Positions 7,853-16,188 of a DNA stretch of 64,000 bases are shown here, in pieces. The notes beneath the pieces were generated by a model that did not search any database, had not been told where the DNA came from, and saw only the letters and a list, made by a program, of their open reading frames with translations. The stretch comes from Seohaeicola saemankumensis. GTDB taxonomy: Bacteria > Pseudomonadota > Alphaproteobacteria > Rhodobacterales > Rhodobacteraceae. The position numbers were made by a program, and so were the translations under genes. Numbering within the stretch: position 1 is the first letter of the stretch; each line of letters begins with the position of its first letter. Location of the stretch: contig NZ_JBHTKR010000004.1 of assembly GCF_042678485.1 (NCBI RefSeq), positions 372,001 through 436,000 of the forward strand, read 5' to 3'.

Positions 7853-8836
7853 ATGTATTCACAAGGATTGATCGGGGCCGATAACCGGACCGACGAAACG
7901 CCCGAATTTCTGGCCCGCTTTCAGCGCCGCATCGATGCCGAGGAAAAGATCGAACCCAAGGACGAGATGCCGGAAGGTTATCGCCGGACGCTGATCCGCC
8001 AGATCGGCCAGCACGCGCATTCCGAAATCGTCGGCATGCTGCCGGAAGGCAACTGGATCACCCGCGCGCCGAGCCTGCGCCGCAAGGCGGCCCTTCTGGC
8101 CAAGGTGCAGGATGAAGGGGGGCATGGCCTCTACCTCTACTCCGCCGCAGAGACGCTGGGCGTCAGCCGCGAGGACATGACCGAAGAACTTCTGTCCGGC
8201 AAGGCCAAGTACTCCTCGATCTTCAACTACCCCACGCTCAGCTGGGCCGATATGGGCACGATCGGCTGGCTGGTGGATGGTGCGGCGATCATGAACCAGA
8301 TCCCGCTCTGCCGTTGCTCTTTCGGCCCCTATGCCCGGGCGATGATCCGCGTGTGCAAGGAAGAAAGCTTTCACCAGCGCCAGGGCTACGAAATCGTGAT
8401 GACTCTGGCTCAGGGGACCCCGGAACAGAAGGCCATGGCGCAGGACAGTCTGAACCGCTGGTGGTGGCCGTCGCTGATGATGTTCGGGCCGCATGACGCG
8501 GACAGCCAGCATTCCGATCAGTCGATGGCCTGGAAGATCAAGCGCTTCACCAATGATGAGCTGCGCCAGAAATTCATCGACGCAACCGTGCCGCAAGCCG
8601 AATACCTGGGCCTGACGATTCCCGACCCGGACCTGAAGTGGAACGAGGACAAGGGCGGCTATGATCACGGTCCCATCGACTGGGACGAGTTCTGGCGTGT
8701 GGTCAAGGGTCATGGCCCGATGGCCAAGGACCGGATCAAGGCCCGCAGGAAGGCATGGGACGATGGCGCATGGGTGCGCGAGGCCGCACTTGCCCACGCC
8801 GAGAAACGCCGCGCCCGCAAGATCGCGGCCGAGTAA
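7853..8836 (+). CDS. paaA: 1,2-phenylacetyl-CoA epoxidase, catalytic subunit A
   Basis: Diiron catalytic subunit of the ring-epoxidising complex PaaABCE, which converts phenylacetyl-CoA to its 1,2-epoxide. 327 residues from the ATG at 7853, with GGAGG 9 bases upstream; an in-frame GTG 24 bases earlier has no such site. Ligand regions are in RQIGQHAHSEIVGMLPEG and QDEGGHGLYLYSAAETLG in the first half and CKEESFHQRQGYEIV in the second. RWWWPSLMMFGPHDADS is typical of PaaA. First gene of paaABCDE; the gap to paaB contains a hairpin-rich repeat. Confidence 0.96.
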   Translation: MYSQGLIGADNRTDETPEFLARFQRRIDAEEKIEPKDEMPEGYRRTLIRQIGQHAHSEIVGMLPEGNWITRAPSLRRKAALLAKVQDEGGHGLYLYSAAETLGVSREDMTEELLSGKAKYSSIFNYPTLSWADMGTIGWLVDGAAIMNQIPLCRCSFGPYARAMIRVCKEESFHQRQGYEIVMTLAQGTPEQKAMAQDSLNRWWWPSLMMFGPHDADSQHSDQSMAWKIKRFTNDELRQKFIDATVPQAEYLGLTIPDPDLKWNEDKGGYDHGPIDWDEFWRVVKGHGPMAKDRIKARRKAWDDGAWVREAALAHAEKRRARKIAAE

Positions 8837-8843
8837 GAAACAA

Positions 8844-8901
8844 GGGGGGCGCTGCCCCCGTCCCTGCGGGACCCCCCCGGGATATTTCATGCAAGAAGAA
8901 G
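8844..8901 (+). repeat. Dispersed GC-rich hairpin repeat, copy 1
   Basis: A GGGGGGC/GCCCCC pair, then the palindrome GTCCCTGCGGGAC, a C-run, and the tail GGATATTTCATGCAAGAAGAA. The same order recurs at 26146-26208. Here it fills the paaA-paaB gap, and its tail leads into the paaB ribosome-binding site. Confidence 0.7.
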
Positions 8902-8910
8902 GAGCAGGCG

Positions 8911-9195
8911 ATGACTGCGACAACACCGCTTTGGGAAGTGTTCATTCGTCCGCGCAATGGTCTGGCGCACAAGCATGTCGGCAGCCTGCATGCGGCTGAC
9001 GAGGTGATGGCCCTGCAATCGGCCCGCGATGTCTATACCCGCCGCGGCGAGGGCAATTCGATCTGGGTCGTGCCGTCAGCGGCGATCACGGCATCCGATC
9101 CCGACCAGACCGCCGAAAACTTCGAGCCGACGGCCGACAAGATCTACCGCCACCCGACGTTTTACGAAATTCCTGAAGACGTGGGGCATATGTGA
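8911..9195 (+). CDS. paaB: 1,2-phenylacetyl-CoA epoxidase subunit B
   Basis: A small subunit of 94 residues that bridges the PaaAC heterodimers. LWEVFIRPRNGLAHKHVGSL at the N-terminus, then ALQSARDVYTRRGEG and SIWVVPSAAI, match PaaB. The ATG at 8911 follows AGAAGGAGCAGGCG, part of which derives from the dispersed repeat. The stop overlaps the paaC start (TGATG). Confidence 0.96.
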   Translation: MTATTPLWEVFIRPRNGLAHKHVGSLHAADEVMALQSARDVYTRRGEGNSIWVVPSAAITASDPDQTAENFEPTADKIYRHPTFYEIPEDVGHM

Positions 9196-9941
9196 TGGCT
9201 GTCTGGGAAGCGCTGCTGGAACTGGCTGACGATCATCTGGTGCTGGGGCATCGGATCAGCGAATGGTGCGGTCACGCGCCGATGCTGGAAGAAGATCTGG
9301 CCATGCCGAACATGGGGCTGGACCTGATCGGTACCGCGCGCACGCTGTACGATCATGCGGGCAAGCTGGAAGGCAAGGGCCGGTCCGAAGATGACCTGGC
9401 CTATCTGCGCGACGAGCGCGAGTATCGCAACTGCTTGCTGGTGGAGCGCCCGAACGAGGATTTCGCCCTGACCATGCTGCGACAGTTCTATTTCGCGGCC
9501 TTCATGCGCCCCTATTGGCTGGCAGCCCTGAAAAGCACGGATGAGACCGTGCGCGGTGTCGCGGGCAAGGCGGAAAAGGAAATGGCCTATCACATCCGCC
9601 ATGCGGGCGAATGGGTGATCCGCCTGGGTGACGGAACCGAGGAAAGTGCCGCGCGGATGCGCGACGCGGTCGAGGCGTTGCACATCTATGTGGATGAACT
9701 GTTCGACAGTTCCGACGTGGCGCGCGAGGCAGAGGCGCACGGCATCCTGCCGGTGCGCGCCGATCTGCGAGATGCCTGGGATCGGACTGTTGCAGAAGTC
9801 TTTGCCGAGGCCTTTCTTGATCAACCCAAGGCCGCCTATCCGCAGCGCGGGGGCCGCGAAGGCATCCATAACGAGGCGCTGGGGCATCTGCTGGCCGAGA
9901 TGCAGGTCGTTCACCGCGCGCATCCGGGGGCCCGCTGGTGA
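9195..9941 (+). CDS. paaC: 1,2-phenylacetyl-CoA epoxidase subunit C
   Basis: Structural, ferritin-like partner of PaaA; 248 residues. LELADDHLVLGHRISEWCGH, LALPNMGLDLIG-type text (here LAMPNMGLDLIGTARTLYDH) and FAAFMRPYWLAAL are family features. It begins with the ATG that overlaps the paaB stop; the GTG one codon earlier would add a single residue. It overlaps paaD by 4 bases. Confidence 0.95.
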   Translation: MAVWEALLELADDHLVLGHRISEWCGHAPMLEEDLAMPNMGLDLIGTARTLYDHAGKLEGKGRSEDDLAYLRDEREYRNCLLVERPNEDFALTMLRQFYFAAFMRPYWLAALKSTDETVRGVAGKAEKEMAYHIRHAGEWVIRLGDGTEESAARMRDAVEALHIYVDELFDSSDVAREAEAHGILPVRADLRDAWDRTVAEVFAEAFLDQPKAAYPQRGGREGIHNEALGHLLAEMQVVHRAHPGARW

Positions 9942-10432
9942 CTGTGTGCCTGCAGGGTGGCGCTGATGCGGCCTGGGAGGCGGCAGCCGCCGTTCCCGAC
10001 CCCGAAGTGCCCTGCGTGACAGTTGCCGATCTGGGCATATTGCGCTGGGTCAGGGTCGAAGATGGTGTGGCCGTGGCCGGGGTGACCCCGACCTATTCCG
10101 GTTGCCCGGCTGTTCTGGCGATCGAGCTGGCAGTTGAGGCCGCCTTGCGCGATGCCGGTTTCGAGGCGCGGATCGAGCGTGTTCTCAGCCCGCCCTGGAC
10201 TACCGACTGGATTACCGAAGAAGGCCGCGAAAAGCTGCGCGTCTATGGCATCGCCCCGCCTGTCAAATCATCCGGCTCGATCCGTTCCCTGTTCGGCGAG
10301 GTGACGGTTGCCTGCCCCAAATGTGGCAGCTCCGATACCGAGAAGCTGAGCGAGTTCGGCTCGACCGCCTGCAAGGCGCATTACCGTTGCCGCGCCTGCG
10401 CCGAGCCCTTCGACTATTTCAAATGCATCTGA
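9938..10432 (+). CDS. paaD: Phenylacetyl-CoA epoxidase maturation protein PaaD
   Basis: A 164-residue protein with an N-terminal MIP18/DUF59-like domain (about 5-95: VPDPEVPCVTVADLGILR, TPTYSGCPAV) and a C-terminal four-cysteine ribbon (CPKCGSSDTEKLSEFGSTAC and CRACAEPFDYFKC). PaaD is needed for the epoxidase and is thought to help assemble its iron sites. It starts with GTG overlapping paaC, and paaE begins 19 bases downstream after GGAAGGACCACGCCC. Confidence 0.94.
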   Translation: MTVCLQGGADAAWEAAAAVPDPEVPCVTVADLGILRWVRVEDGVAVAGVTPTYSGCPAVLAIELAVEAALRDAGFEARIERVLSPPWTTDWITEEGREKLRVYGIAPPVKSSGSIRSLFGEVTVACPKCGSSDTEKLSEFGSTACKAHYRCRACAEPFDYFKCI

Positions 10433-10451
10433 CCACGGAAGGACCACGCCC

Positions 10452-11501
10452 ATGTTCCACGATCTGACCATACGCGCGGTTCACCGCGAAACGCCGGACT
10501 CCGTGGCGATTTCCTTTGACGTGCCGCAAGCTGTGGCAGACGCCTTCGCATGGGTGCCGGGGCAGTATCTGACGCTGCGGGCCACGGTGGAGGGGCAGGA
10601 TATCCGCCGCTCCTATTCCATCGCCAGCCTGCCGGGCAAGCCGCTGACCGTTGGCATCAAGCATGTCGATGGCGGGGCATTCTCAGGTTTTGCACAGGGG
10701 TTGAAGGCCGGGGATCACATGCAGGTCATGCCGCCAGAGGGGCGCTTTGTGTGCAAGGACGAGGCGCGTCTGGTGCTGATCGCCGCAGGATCGGGCGTCA
10801 CGCCCATGGTGGCGATGGCCGCCGACGCCTTGGCGCGCGGGGCCGAGGTCACGTTGATCTATGGCAATCGCAATACGGGCTCCATCATGTTCCGCGAGGC
10901 GCTGGATGGCCTCAAGGACCGCTATGTTGACCGTTTCACGATGATCCACATCCTCAGCCGTGAACCGCAGGATGTCGCCCTGCTGAACGGCCGCATCACC
11001 GGTGAAAAGGTTGCGGCCCTGGCGCGTGCCGGCGCGGTCGATCTGCAAGGTGCTGACGGTGTGTTTCTGTGTGGCCCCGGTGACATGATAGATGACGTGG
11101 CAACCATGCTGGAGGGGCAGGGCATCCCGAAGGATCGGGTGCATTTCGAACGGTTCTTCCAGGCCGGTGAAGCACCGCGCGCGCCGCGCTCGGCCGCGGC
11201 AGAGGCGGCCGCCGCACAGGGTGTGACCGTCGAGGTCGTGCTGGATGGAACCCGTCGCCAATTCACCGTCGAGGCGGGCGACGACAATGTCGTGGATGCG
11301 GCCGAACGTCAGGGGCTTGAACTGCCCTATTCCTGCAAGGGCGGGATGTGCTGCACCTGCCGCTGCAAGGTGGCCGAAGGCAGCGCCGAGATGGCCGTGA
11401 ACTATTCGCTGGAGCCGTGGGAGCTTGAGGCGGGCTTTACCCTTGCCTGTCAGGCGCGCCCGACCAGTGACAGGCTGGTGCTGGATTTCGATGCGGCCTG
11501 A
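10452..11501 (+). CDS. paaE: Phenylacetyl-CoA epoxidase reductase subunit E
   Basis: Passes electrons from NADPH to PaaA. 349 residues: FAD domain (about 1-100; RRSYSIASLP), NAD(P) domain (about 105-225; LIAAGSGVTPMVAMA, FLCGPGDMI), and a C-terminal plant-type [2Fe-2S] ferredoxin with YSCKGGMCCTCRCKV plus the later CQARP cysteine. An Ala/Glu-rich linker (about 236-252) joins the reductase and ferredoxin parts. Its TGA abuts the stop of the convergent VOC gene with no bases between. Confidence 0.95.
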   Translation: MFHDLTIRAVHRETPDSVAISFDVPQAVADAFAWVPGQYLTLRATVEGQDIRRSYSIASLPGKPLTVGIKHVDGGAFSGFAQGLKAGDHMQVMPPEGRFVCKDEARLVLIAAGSGVTPMVAMAADALARGAEVTLIYGNRNTGSIMFREALDGLKDRYVDRFTMIHILSREPQDVALLNGRITGEKVAALARAGAVDLQGADGVFLCGPGDMIDDVATMLEGQGIPKDRVHFERFFQAGEAPRAPRSAAAEAAAAQGVTVEVVLDGTRRQFTVEAGDDNVVDAAERQGLELPYSCKGGMCCTCRCKVAEGSAEMAVNYSLEPWELEAGFTLACQARPTSDRLVLDFDAA

Positions 11502-11927
11502 TCACCGTGGCAAAGGGCGCGACGCGACCCAGACATAGCCATCGGGATCCATGATGAAGGTCTCTCGCAGACCGTGGGGTTTGTCGGTCGGCGCTTGCAG
11601 TATCATGCCGCCAGCCGCTTCGGTCCGCGCTGCCGCGTCATCGGGATCGGTCTGAAAAAGGCGCAGTTCTGCCCCGGTTCCGCGTGGACCGGAGTCAGGC
11701 AACAGCGACAGCATCGGGTTGGCATGATAGGTTCCGTCGGCATGCAGTTGCAGAAGCTGACCGTGATAGGCGATGATTGCAAAATCCTGGCTGACGCGGT
11801 GCACCTGCATCCCGAAGACATCTGCCAGGAATTGGGCGTGTCGCGGCACGTCGCGGACCAGCAGGTTCAATCCCAGCCCTGACAGGCTGCGGCCGAAATC
11901 CGGTGCATTCACGCTGCCAAGATCCAT
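11502..11927 (-). CDS. VOC (glyoxalase/bleomycin-resistance) family protein
   Basis: A 141-residue protein of the vicinal oxygen chelate fold. GLGLNLLVRDVPRHAQFLAD, AELRLFQTDPDDAAART and ETFIMDPDGYVWVASR are the paired beta-alpha-beta landmarks of a single-chain VOC domain. The substrate is not known; the position next to paaE does not prove a role in aromatic degradation because the gene is convergent with the paa operon. Confidence 0.85.
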   Translation of the reverse strand: MDLGSVNAPDFGRSLSGLGLNLLVRDVPRHAQFLADVFGMQVHRVSQDFAIIAYHGQLLQLHADGTYHANPMLSLLPDSGPRGTGAELRLFQTDPDDAAARTEAAGGMILQAPTDKPHGLRETFIMDPDGYVWVASRPLPR

Positions 11928-12023
11928 GGCCGACCCCGATCATTTTCGACGACTTCGCTTGACGCCCGGTCGCAGCTTGATCCTTGTCCGGCGGGGTGTC
12001 AACGTGGGGGGAGGGGCGCGGAA

Positions 12024-13535
12024 ATGCGGCCCATCACAACCAGGCGAGCCGTAATGCGTAAACAGGATGATTTGCCGTTGATCACACCGGATCAGCCAGG
12101 GCCGCAGGCCTTTACCGATCCGCAGATGGCCGTTGCGCATCTGATCGCGCTCTACAACGGTGCCACAGGGTTTCTGTGCGACCGCTTCGCAGAGACGATG
12201 CAGTCTGGTCATCCCGGATGCCGCTATCGCGCCTTCTATCCCGAAATCCGGATCATCACGACCAGCCATGCCAAGGTTGACAGCCGCCTGAGCTTTGGCC
12301 ATGTCGCGCGTCCTGGCGCGCATGCGACAAGCATCACCAGGCCCGACCTGTTCCGCAACTACCTTGAACAGCAGATCGGTCTTTTGCTGATGAACCATGA
12401 CGTGCCCGTGCAGATCGGTTTGTCGGAAACGCCGATCCCTGTGCATTTCGCCGTGGCCAACGACCCTGGCATGACCGTGCCGCAGGAGGGCGCGGCAGAT
12501 TTCATCCTGCGCGATGTCTTTGATGTGCCGGACCTGAACACGATGAACGATGACATCGTGAATGGGACCTACAAGTTGCCGCCTGACGGGACCGAGCCGC
12601 TGGCCGCGTTTACGGCGCAACGGGTGGATTATTCCCTGGCAAGGCTGGCCCATTACACTGCGACCGATCCCGCCCATTTCCAGAACCATGTCCTGTTCAC
12701 CAACTACCAGTTCTACGTCTCGGAGTTCGAGGCCTATGCCCGAAAGGTGCTGGCCGATCCGGAAAGCGGCTATGTCAGTTTTGTCAGTACCGGCAATGTC
12801 GAGATCACGGATCCCCTGACGCCTTTGCCCATCGTCGAAAAAGTCCCGCAGATGCCGGCCTACCATCTGAAGCGACAGGACGGATCGGGTGTCACCCTTG
12901 TCAATATCGGCGTGGGCCCCTCGAATGCAAAGACGGCCACCGATCATATCGCGGTGCTGCGCCCGCATGCCTGGATCATGGTCGGCCATTGCGCGGGCCT
13001 CAGGAACTCGCAATCCTTGGGGGATTTCGTCCTGGCCCATGCCTATCTGCGGGAGGACAAGGTTCTGGACGATGATTTGCCTGTCTGGGTGCCGATCCCG
13101 GCACTGGCCGAGATCCAGATCGCTCTCCAGCAGGCCGTGGCAGAGGAAACGCAGCTGCAGGATTACGATCTCAAGCGGGTCATGCGTACGGGAACCGTCG
13201 CATCGGTGGACAACCGCAACTGGGAATTGCGCGACCAGACGGGTCCGGTGCAACGCCTCAGTCAGAGCCGGGCCATCGCGCTGGATATGGAAAGTGCGAC
13301 GATCGCTGCCAACGGGTTTCGCTTCCGCGTGCCCTATGGGACGCTTCTGTGCGTCTCTGACAAACCCCTTCATGGCGAGTTGAAGCTGCCCGGCATGGCC
13401 TCGGATTTCTACCGCACGCAGGTGTCACGCCATCTGATGATCGGTATTCGGGCCATGGAACGCTTGCGGGAAATGCCGCTTGCGCGTATCCACAGCCGGA
13501 AATTGCGTAGTTTTGACGAAACAGCCTTCCTTTGA
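12024..13535 (+). CDS. amn: AMP nucleosidase
   Basis: Hydrolyses AMP to adenine and ribose 5-phosphate. 503 residues if translation starts at 12024, which has GGGGAGGGGCGCGG upstream; the ATG at 12054 (493 residues) is an alternative. The N-terminal domain includes SFGHVARPGAHATSITRPD and YLEQQIGLLL; the C-terminal phosphorylase-like domain includes IMVGHCAGLRNSQSLGDFVL, RAIALDMESATIAANGFRF and VPYGTLLCVSDKPLHGELK. This matches E. coli Amn in length and order. Monocistronic in appearance, with HU 150 bases downstream. Confidence 0.93.
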   Translation: MRPITTRRAVMRKQDDLPLITPDQPGPQAFTDPQMAVAHLIALYNGATGFLCDRFAETMQSGHPGCRYRAFYPEIRIITTSHAKVDSRLSFGHVARPGAHATSITRPDLFRNYLEQQIGLLLMNHDVPVQIGLSETPIPVHFAVANDPGMTVPQEGAADFILRDVFDVPDLNTMNDDIVNGTYKLPPDGTEPLAAFTAQRVDYSLARLAHYTATDPAHFQNHVLFTNYQFYVSEFEAYARKVLADPESGYVSFVSTGNVEITDPLTPLPIVEKVPQMPAYHLKRQDGSGVTLVNIGVGPSNAKTATDHIAVLRPHAWIMVGHCAGLRNSQSLGDFVLAHAYLREDKVLDDDLPVWVPIPALAEIQIALQQAVAEETQLQDYDLKRVMRTGTVASVDNRNWELRDQTGPVQRLSQSRAIALDMESATIAANGFRFRVPYGTLLCVSDKPLHGELKLPGMASDFYRTQVSRHLMIGIRAMERLREMPLARIHSRKLRSFDETAFL

Positions 13536-13596
13536 ACCCGGAGATTTCATGCTATCAGGGTGAAAAATGCAGGTATTCGCACGTTTTCATCTTGTG

Positions 13597-13624
13597 TTGA
13601 CCCACTATTCGTTGTGTTTAGACA
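13597..13624 (+). promoter_or_regulatory. Probable promoter of the HU gene
   Basis: TTGACC (13597-13602) and TAGACA (13619-13624) separated by 16 bases, about 65 bases before the HU start codon. The AT-rich leader that follows is unusual for this GC-rich window. Confidence 0.5.
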
Positions 13625-13687
13625 CGAGATACAGTTAAATCTAACAAATGAGCCCCAACAGATCGGGCAGTTGAAGGAGACCAAGAA

Positions 13688-13975
13688 ATGGCAAAACCGA
13701 TGACCAAGACCCAGCTTGTTGCCGCTCTGGCCGATGAAATGGGCGCAGACAAGAAAACCGCAGGCAGCGCGCTGGATGCTGTTGTTGCGATCATTACCCG
13801 TGAAGTGGGTGCCGGCGGCGCAGTGACCCTGCCCGGTATCGGCAAGATCTACTGCCGCGAGCGCCCCTCGCGCATGGTTCGCAACCCCGCGACCGGCGAG
13901 CAGATGCAGAAGGATGCCGACAAGGTCGTCAAGATGACGATCGCGAAGGCACTCAAGGACAGCGTGAACGGCTGA
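13688..13975 (+). CDS. hup: HU-family DNA-binding protein
   Basis: A 95-residue nucleoid protein. MTKTQLVAALADEMGADKKT at the N-terminus and VTLPGIGKIYCRERPSRMVR followed by NPATGEQ make up the helix pair and DNA-wrapping arm of HU/IHF. The arm lacks IHF-specific features, so HU is preferred. Translation start has AAGGAGACCAAGAA upstream. A strong hairpin terminator follows 25 bases after the stop. Confidence 0.93.
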   Translation: MAKPMTKTQLVAALADEMGADKKTAGSALDAVVAIITREVGAGGAVTLPGIGKIYCRERPSRMVRNPATGEQMQKDADKVVKMTIAKALKDSVNG

Positions 13976-14000
13976 TCTTGCATCCCTGACGAATTTCCGA

Positions 14001-14027
14001 AAGGGTCGCCCTCGTGGCGGCCCTTTT
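14001..14027 (+). terminator. Rho-independent terminator after HU
   Basis: AAGGGTCGCC (14001-14010), loop CTCGT, GGCGGCCCTT (14016-14025): 10 pairs including one G-U, running into TTTT. Confidence 0.85.
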
Positions 14028-14070
14028 GCTTTGGGTGTCATGGCAACCCGGCAGACAGGCAGAAACAGAT

Positions 14071-14943
14071 TTGAATATTCGCGCAATCGCCATGGGGTTG
14101 ATGTTTGCCCTGATGTGGTCGTCGGCCTTCACCTCGGCGCGGATCATCGTCGCCTATGCACCGCCTTTGGCGTCTTTGTCGCTGCGCTTCTTCCTGTCAG
14201 GTCTTATCGGTGTCGGCATTGCCCTGGCGCTGGGCCAGACCTTCCGCCTGACGCCCGCGCAATGGCGCGCGACAATCATCTTCGGCGTCTGCCAGAACGC
14301 GCTTTACCTGGGGTTGAACTTTGTTGCGATGCAGACGGTCGAAGCCTCTGTCGCCTCGATCATCGCATCTTCCATGCCGCTGATGGTCGCCTTTGCCGGC
14401 TGGGCGATCTTTCGCGAAAGGCTGCCGCGTCTTGGTCTGATCGGTCTTGTTCTGGGGTTCCTGGGCGTGGGGCTGATCATGGGCGCGCGGCTGGATGCGG
14501 GGGTCGATCTTTACGGTCTGATGCTGTGCATTCTGGGTGCCGCGGCGCTGACCGTCGCCACGCTATCCGTGCGGGGCGCATCCTCGGGCGGGAACGTGAT
14601 GATGATCGTGGGGCTGCAGATGTTCGTGGGCGCGGCCATTCTTGCCGTAGGTTCGGCCATGTTCGAGACGATCGAAGTCACCTTGAACTGGAAGCTTGTC
14701 GTGGCCTTCCTTTATACAACACTGGTTCCCGGTCTTGCGGCCACCTGGGTCTGGTTCACGCTGGTCAACCAGATCGGGGCGGTCAAGGCCGCGACCTTCC
14801 ATTTCCTCAACCCGTTCTTCGGCGTGGCCATCGCCGCTGTTCTTCTGGGCGAGGCGCTGGGGATCCTTGATATCGTGGGTGTGGTCATCATTGCCGCAGG
14901 CATCCTTGCCGTGCAGTTGTCACGCCAGAAACCCGTGGTTTGA
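14071..14943 (+). CDS. DMT-superfamily (EamA) transporter
   Basis: Inner-membrane transporter of about 290 residues with ten predicted helices from two EamA repeats (GLMFALMWSSAFTSARIIV in the first; LVVAFLYTTLVPGLAATWVW in the second). The second repeat ends LLGEALGILDIVGVVIIAAG, the usual EamA ending. Substrate is not predictable; relatives export metabolites or amino acids. The start is uncertain: TTG at 14071 gives an N-terminal LNIRAIAMGLMFALMW, and ATG at 14092 is an alternative. Any start before 14028 would lie in the HU terminator. Confidence 0.86.
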   Translation: MNIRAIAMGLMFALMWSSAFTSARIIVAYAPPLASLSLRFFLSGLIGVGIALALGQTFRLTPAQWRATIIFGVCQNALYLGLNFVAMQTVEASVASIIASSMPLMVAFAGWAIFRERLPRLGLIGLVLGFLGVGLIMGARLDAGVDLYGLMLCILGAAALTVATLSVRGASSGGNVMMIVGLQMFVGAAILAVGSAMFETIEVTLNWKLVVAFLYTTLVPGLAATWVWFTLVNQIGAVKAATFHFLNPFFGVAIAAVLLGEALGILDIVGVVIIAAGILAVQLSRQKPVV

Positions 14944-15024
14944 CATAAACCCCCACGCTCTCGTGATGGTGGTTGAAGGCAACGTGTGATGACAGGCACG
15001 GCAACAGCCGTCTAGATCGCGGGT

Positions 15025-15738
15025 ATGGAATTGATCCTTGGATATCTGGCCGGGCTTCTGACCCTGATCAACCCCTGCGTTCTGCCGGTGCTGCCCATCG
15101 TGCTGGCCGGGGCATTGCAGGCAAGCCCGCTTGGGCCGGTTGCGCTGGCCGCAGGCATGAGCCTGTCTTTCGTGGTTCTGGGGGTCACGGTGTCGGCCTT
15201 CGGATTTGCCCTTGGCCTCACCGAGGAAATCATCGCACAGGCCGGCGCCATCCTGATGATCGGGTTTGGCCTGATCCTTCTTGTGCCGCGCTTCGGCATG
15301 GCCTTTTCCACGGCGACAGCCGGGCTTGCCAGCGGCGCGGACACCCGGATGGACCGGATCAGTTCCGCCGGCCTTCAGGGGCAGTTTGCGGGCGGGATGC
15401 TTTTGGGGGCGGTCTGGTCGCCCTGCATCGGTCCGACCCTTGGCGGTGCCATATCGCTGGCGGCGCAGGGCGAAAGCCTGCTTTGGGCGACCGCGATCAT
15501 GGCGACCTTTGCCCTTGGCGTATCGACCCTGATCCTGGGCCTTGGCTATGGGGCGCGGTCTGCGCTGCAACGGCGTCAGGCCATGATGCGCGCCATTGCT
15601 GCGAAGGCGCGCCCCCTGATGGGCGGGGTCTTCGTGGCCGTGGGTCTGGCCCTCTTGTTCCGCATACATCACATCATCGACGCCTGGCTGATCCAGACGC
15701 TGCCCGCCTGGCTTGTCGATCTATCCGTGTCCATTTGA
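15025..15738 (+). CDS. ccdA: CcdA-type cytochrome c biogenesis/thiol transport protein
   Basis: A 237-residue membrane protein with six hydrophobic segments that moves reducing power across the inner membrane. The two redox cysteines are in LINPCVLPVLPI (first helix) and AVWSPCIGPTLG (fourth), the DsbD-beta/CcdA signature. The thioredoxin-like gene 30 bases downstream is the likely partner, together forming a split DsbD-like system for cytochrome c or periplasmic thiol reduction. An ATG at 15025 closely follows the short spacer after the DMT gene. Confidence 0.9.
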   Translation: MELILGYLAGLLTLINPCVLPVLPIVLAGALQASPLGPVALAAGMSLSFVVLGVTVSAFGFALGLTEEIIAQAGAILMIGFGLILLVPRFGMAFSTATAGLASGADTRMDRISSAGLQGQFAGGMLLGAVWSPCIGPTLGGAISLAAQGESLLWATAIMATFALGVSTLILGLGYGARSALQRRQAMMRAIAAKARPLMGGVFVAVGLALLFRIHHIIDAWLIQTLPAWLVDLSVSI

Positions 15739-15768
15739 CCTTGTCCTGATCAACCCGAAGGAGTTCCC

Positions 15769-16188
15769 ATGAACCGCCGAGATTTCATTGCCCTGACATC
15801 GACGACTGCCGTGACACTGGCCTTGCCGGTTGCCGTGCGCGCCGCGGGTCTGCCTTACACGCCCGCACTGCTGGAAGAACGGCTGGCGGCTGGCGATACC
15901 GTGTTTCTGGATTTCAAGGCCAGCTGGTGCAGCACGTGCAAGGCGCAGGAACGCGTTCTGGCAGCCCTCAAGGCTGAAACGCCGGATTACGAGAAAAAGA
16001 TCACCTTCATCGACGTCGACTGGGATGAATATGGCCGCTCTGACATCGTGCAGGAGCTGAAGATCCCCCGCCGCTCGACCCTTGTGGTTCTGCGTGGTGA
16101 TCAGGAACTGGGCCGCATCGTGGCGCAGACCGGCCGGGCCGAGATCAAGGCGCTGATGGATACGGCCCTGCAGGCGGCGAATTCCTGA
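15769..16188 (+). CDS. Periplasmic thioredoxin-fold protein with Tat-type signal
   Basis: 139 residues. The N-terminus MNRRDFIALTSTTAVTLALP has a twin-arginine motif (RRDF) and a hydrophobic stretch ending near VRAAG. The thioredoxin domain has FLDFKASWCSTCKAQERVL with the redox pair C-S-T-C, then FIDVDWDEYG and the cis-proline loop IPRRSTLVVL (here the residue before Thr is Ser, with Pro at IPRR). It resembles the C-terminal domain of DsbD. Its location after ccdA suggests it receives electrons from CcdA. It ends TGA directly abutting the stop of the convergent AEC gene. RBS AAGGAG is at good distance. Confidence 0.85.
   Translation: MNRRDFIALTSTTAVTLALPVAVRAAGLPYTPALLEERLAAGDTVFLDFKASWCSTCKAQERVLAALKAETPDYEKKITFIDVDWDEYGRSDIVQELKIPRRSTLVVLRGDQELGRIVAQTGRAEIKALMDTALQAANS

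Noticed and set aside
14014..14070. An upstream GTG start for the DMT transporter
   Set aside because: It lies within the HU terminator stem and the added residues are not hydrophobic family sequence.
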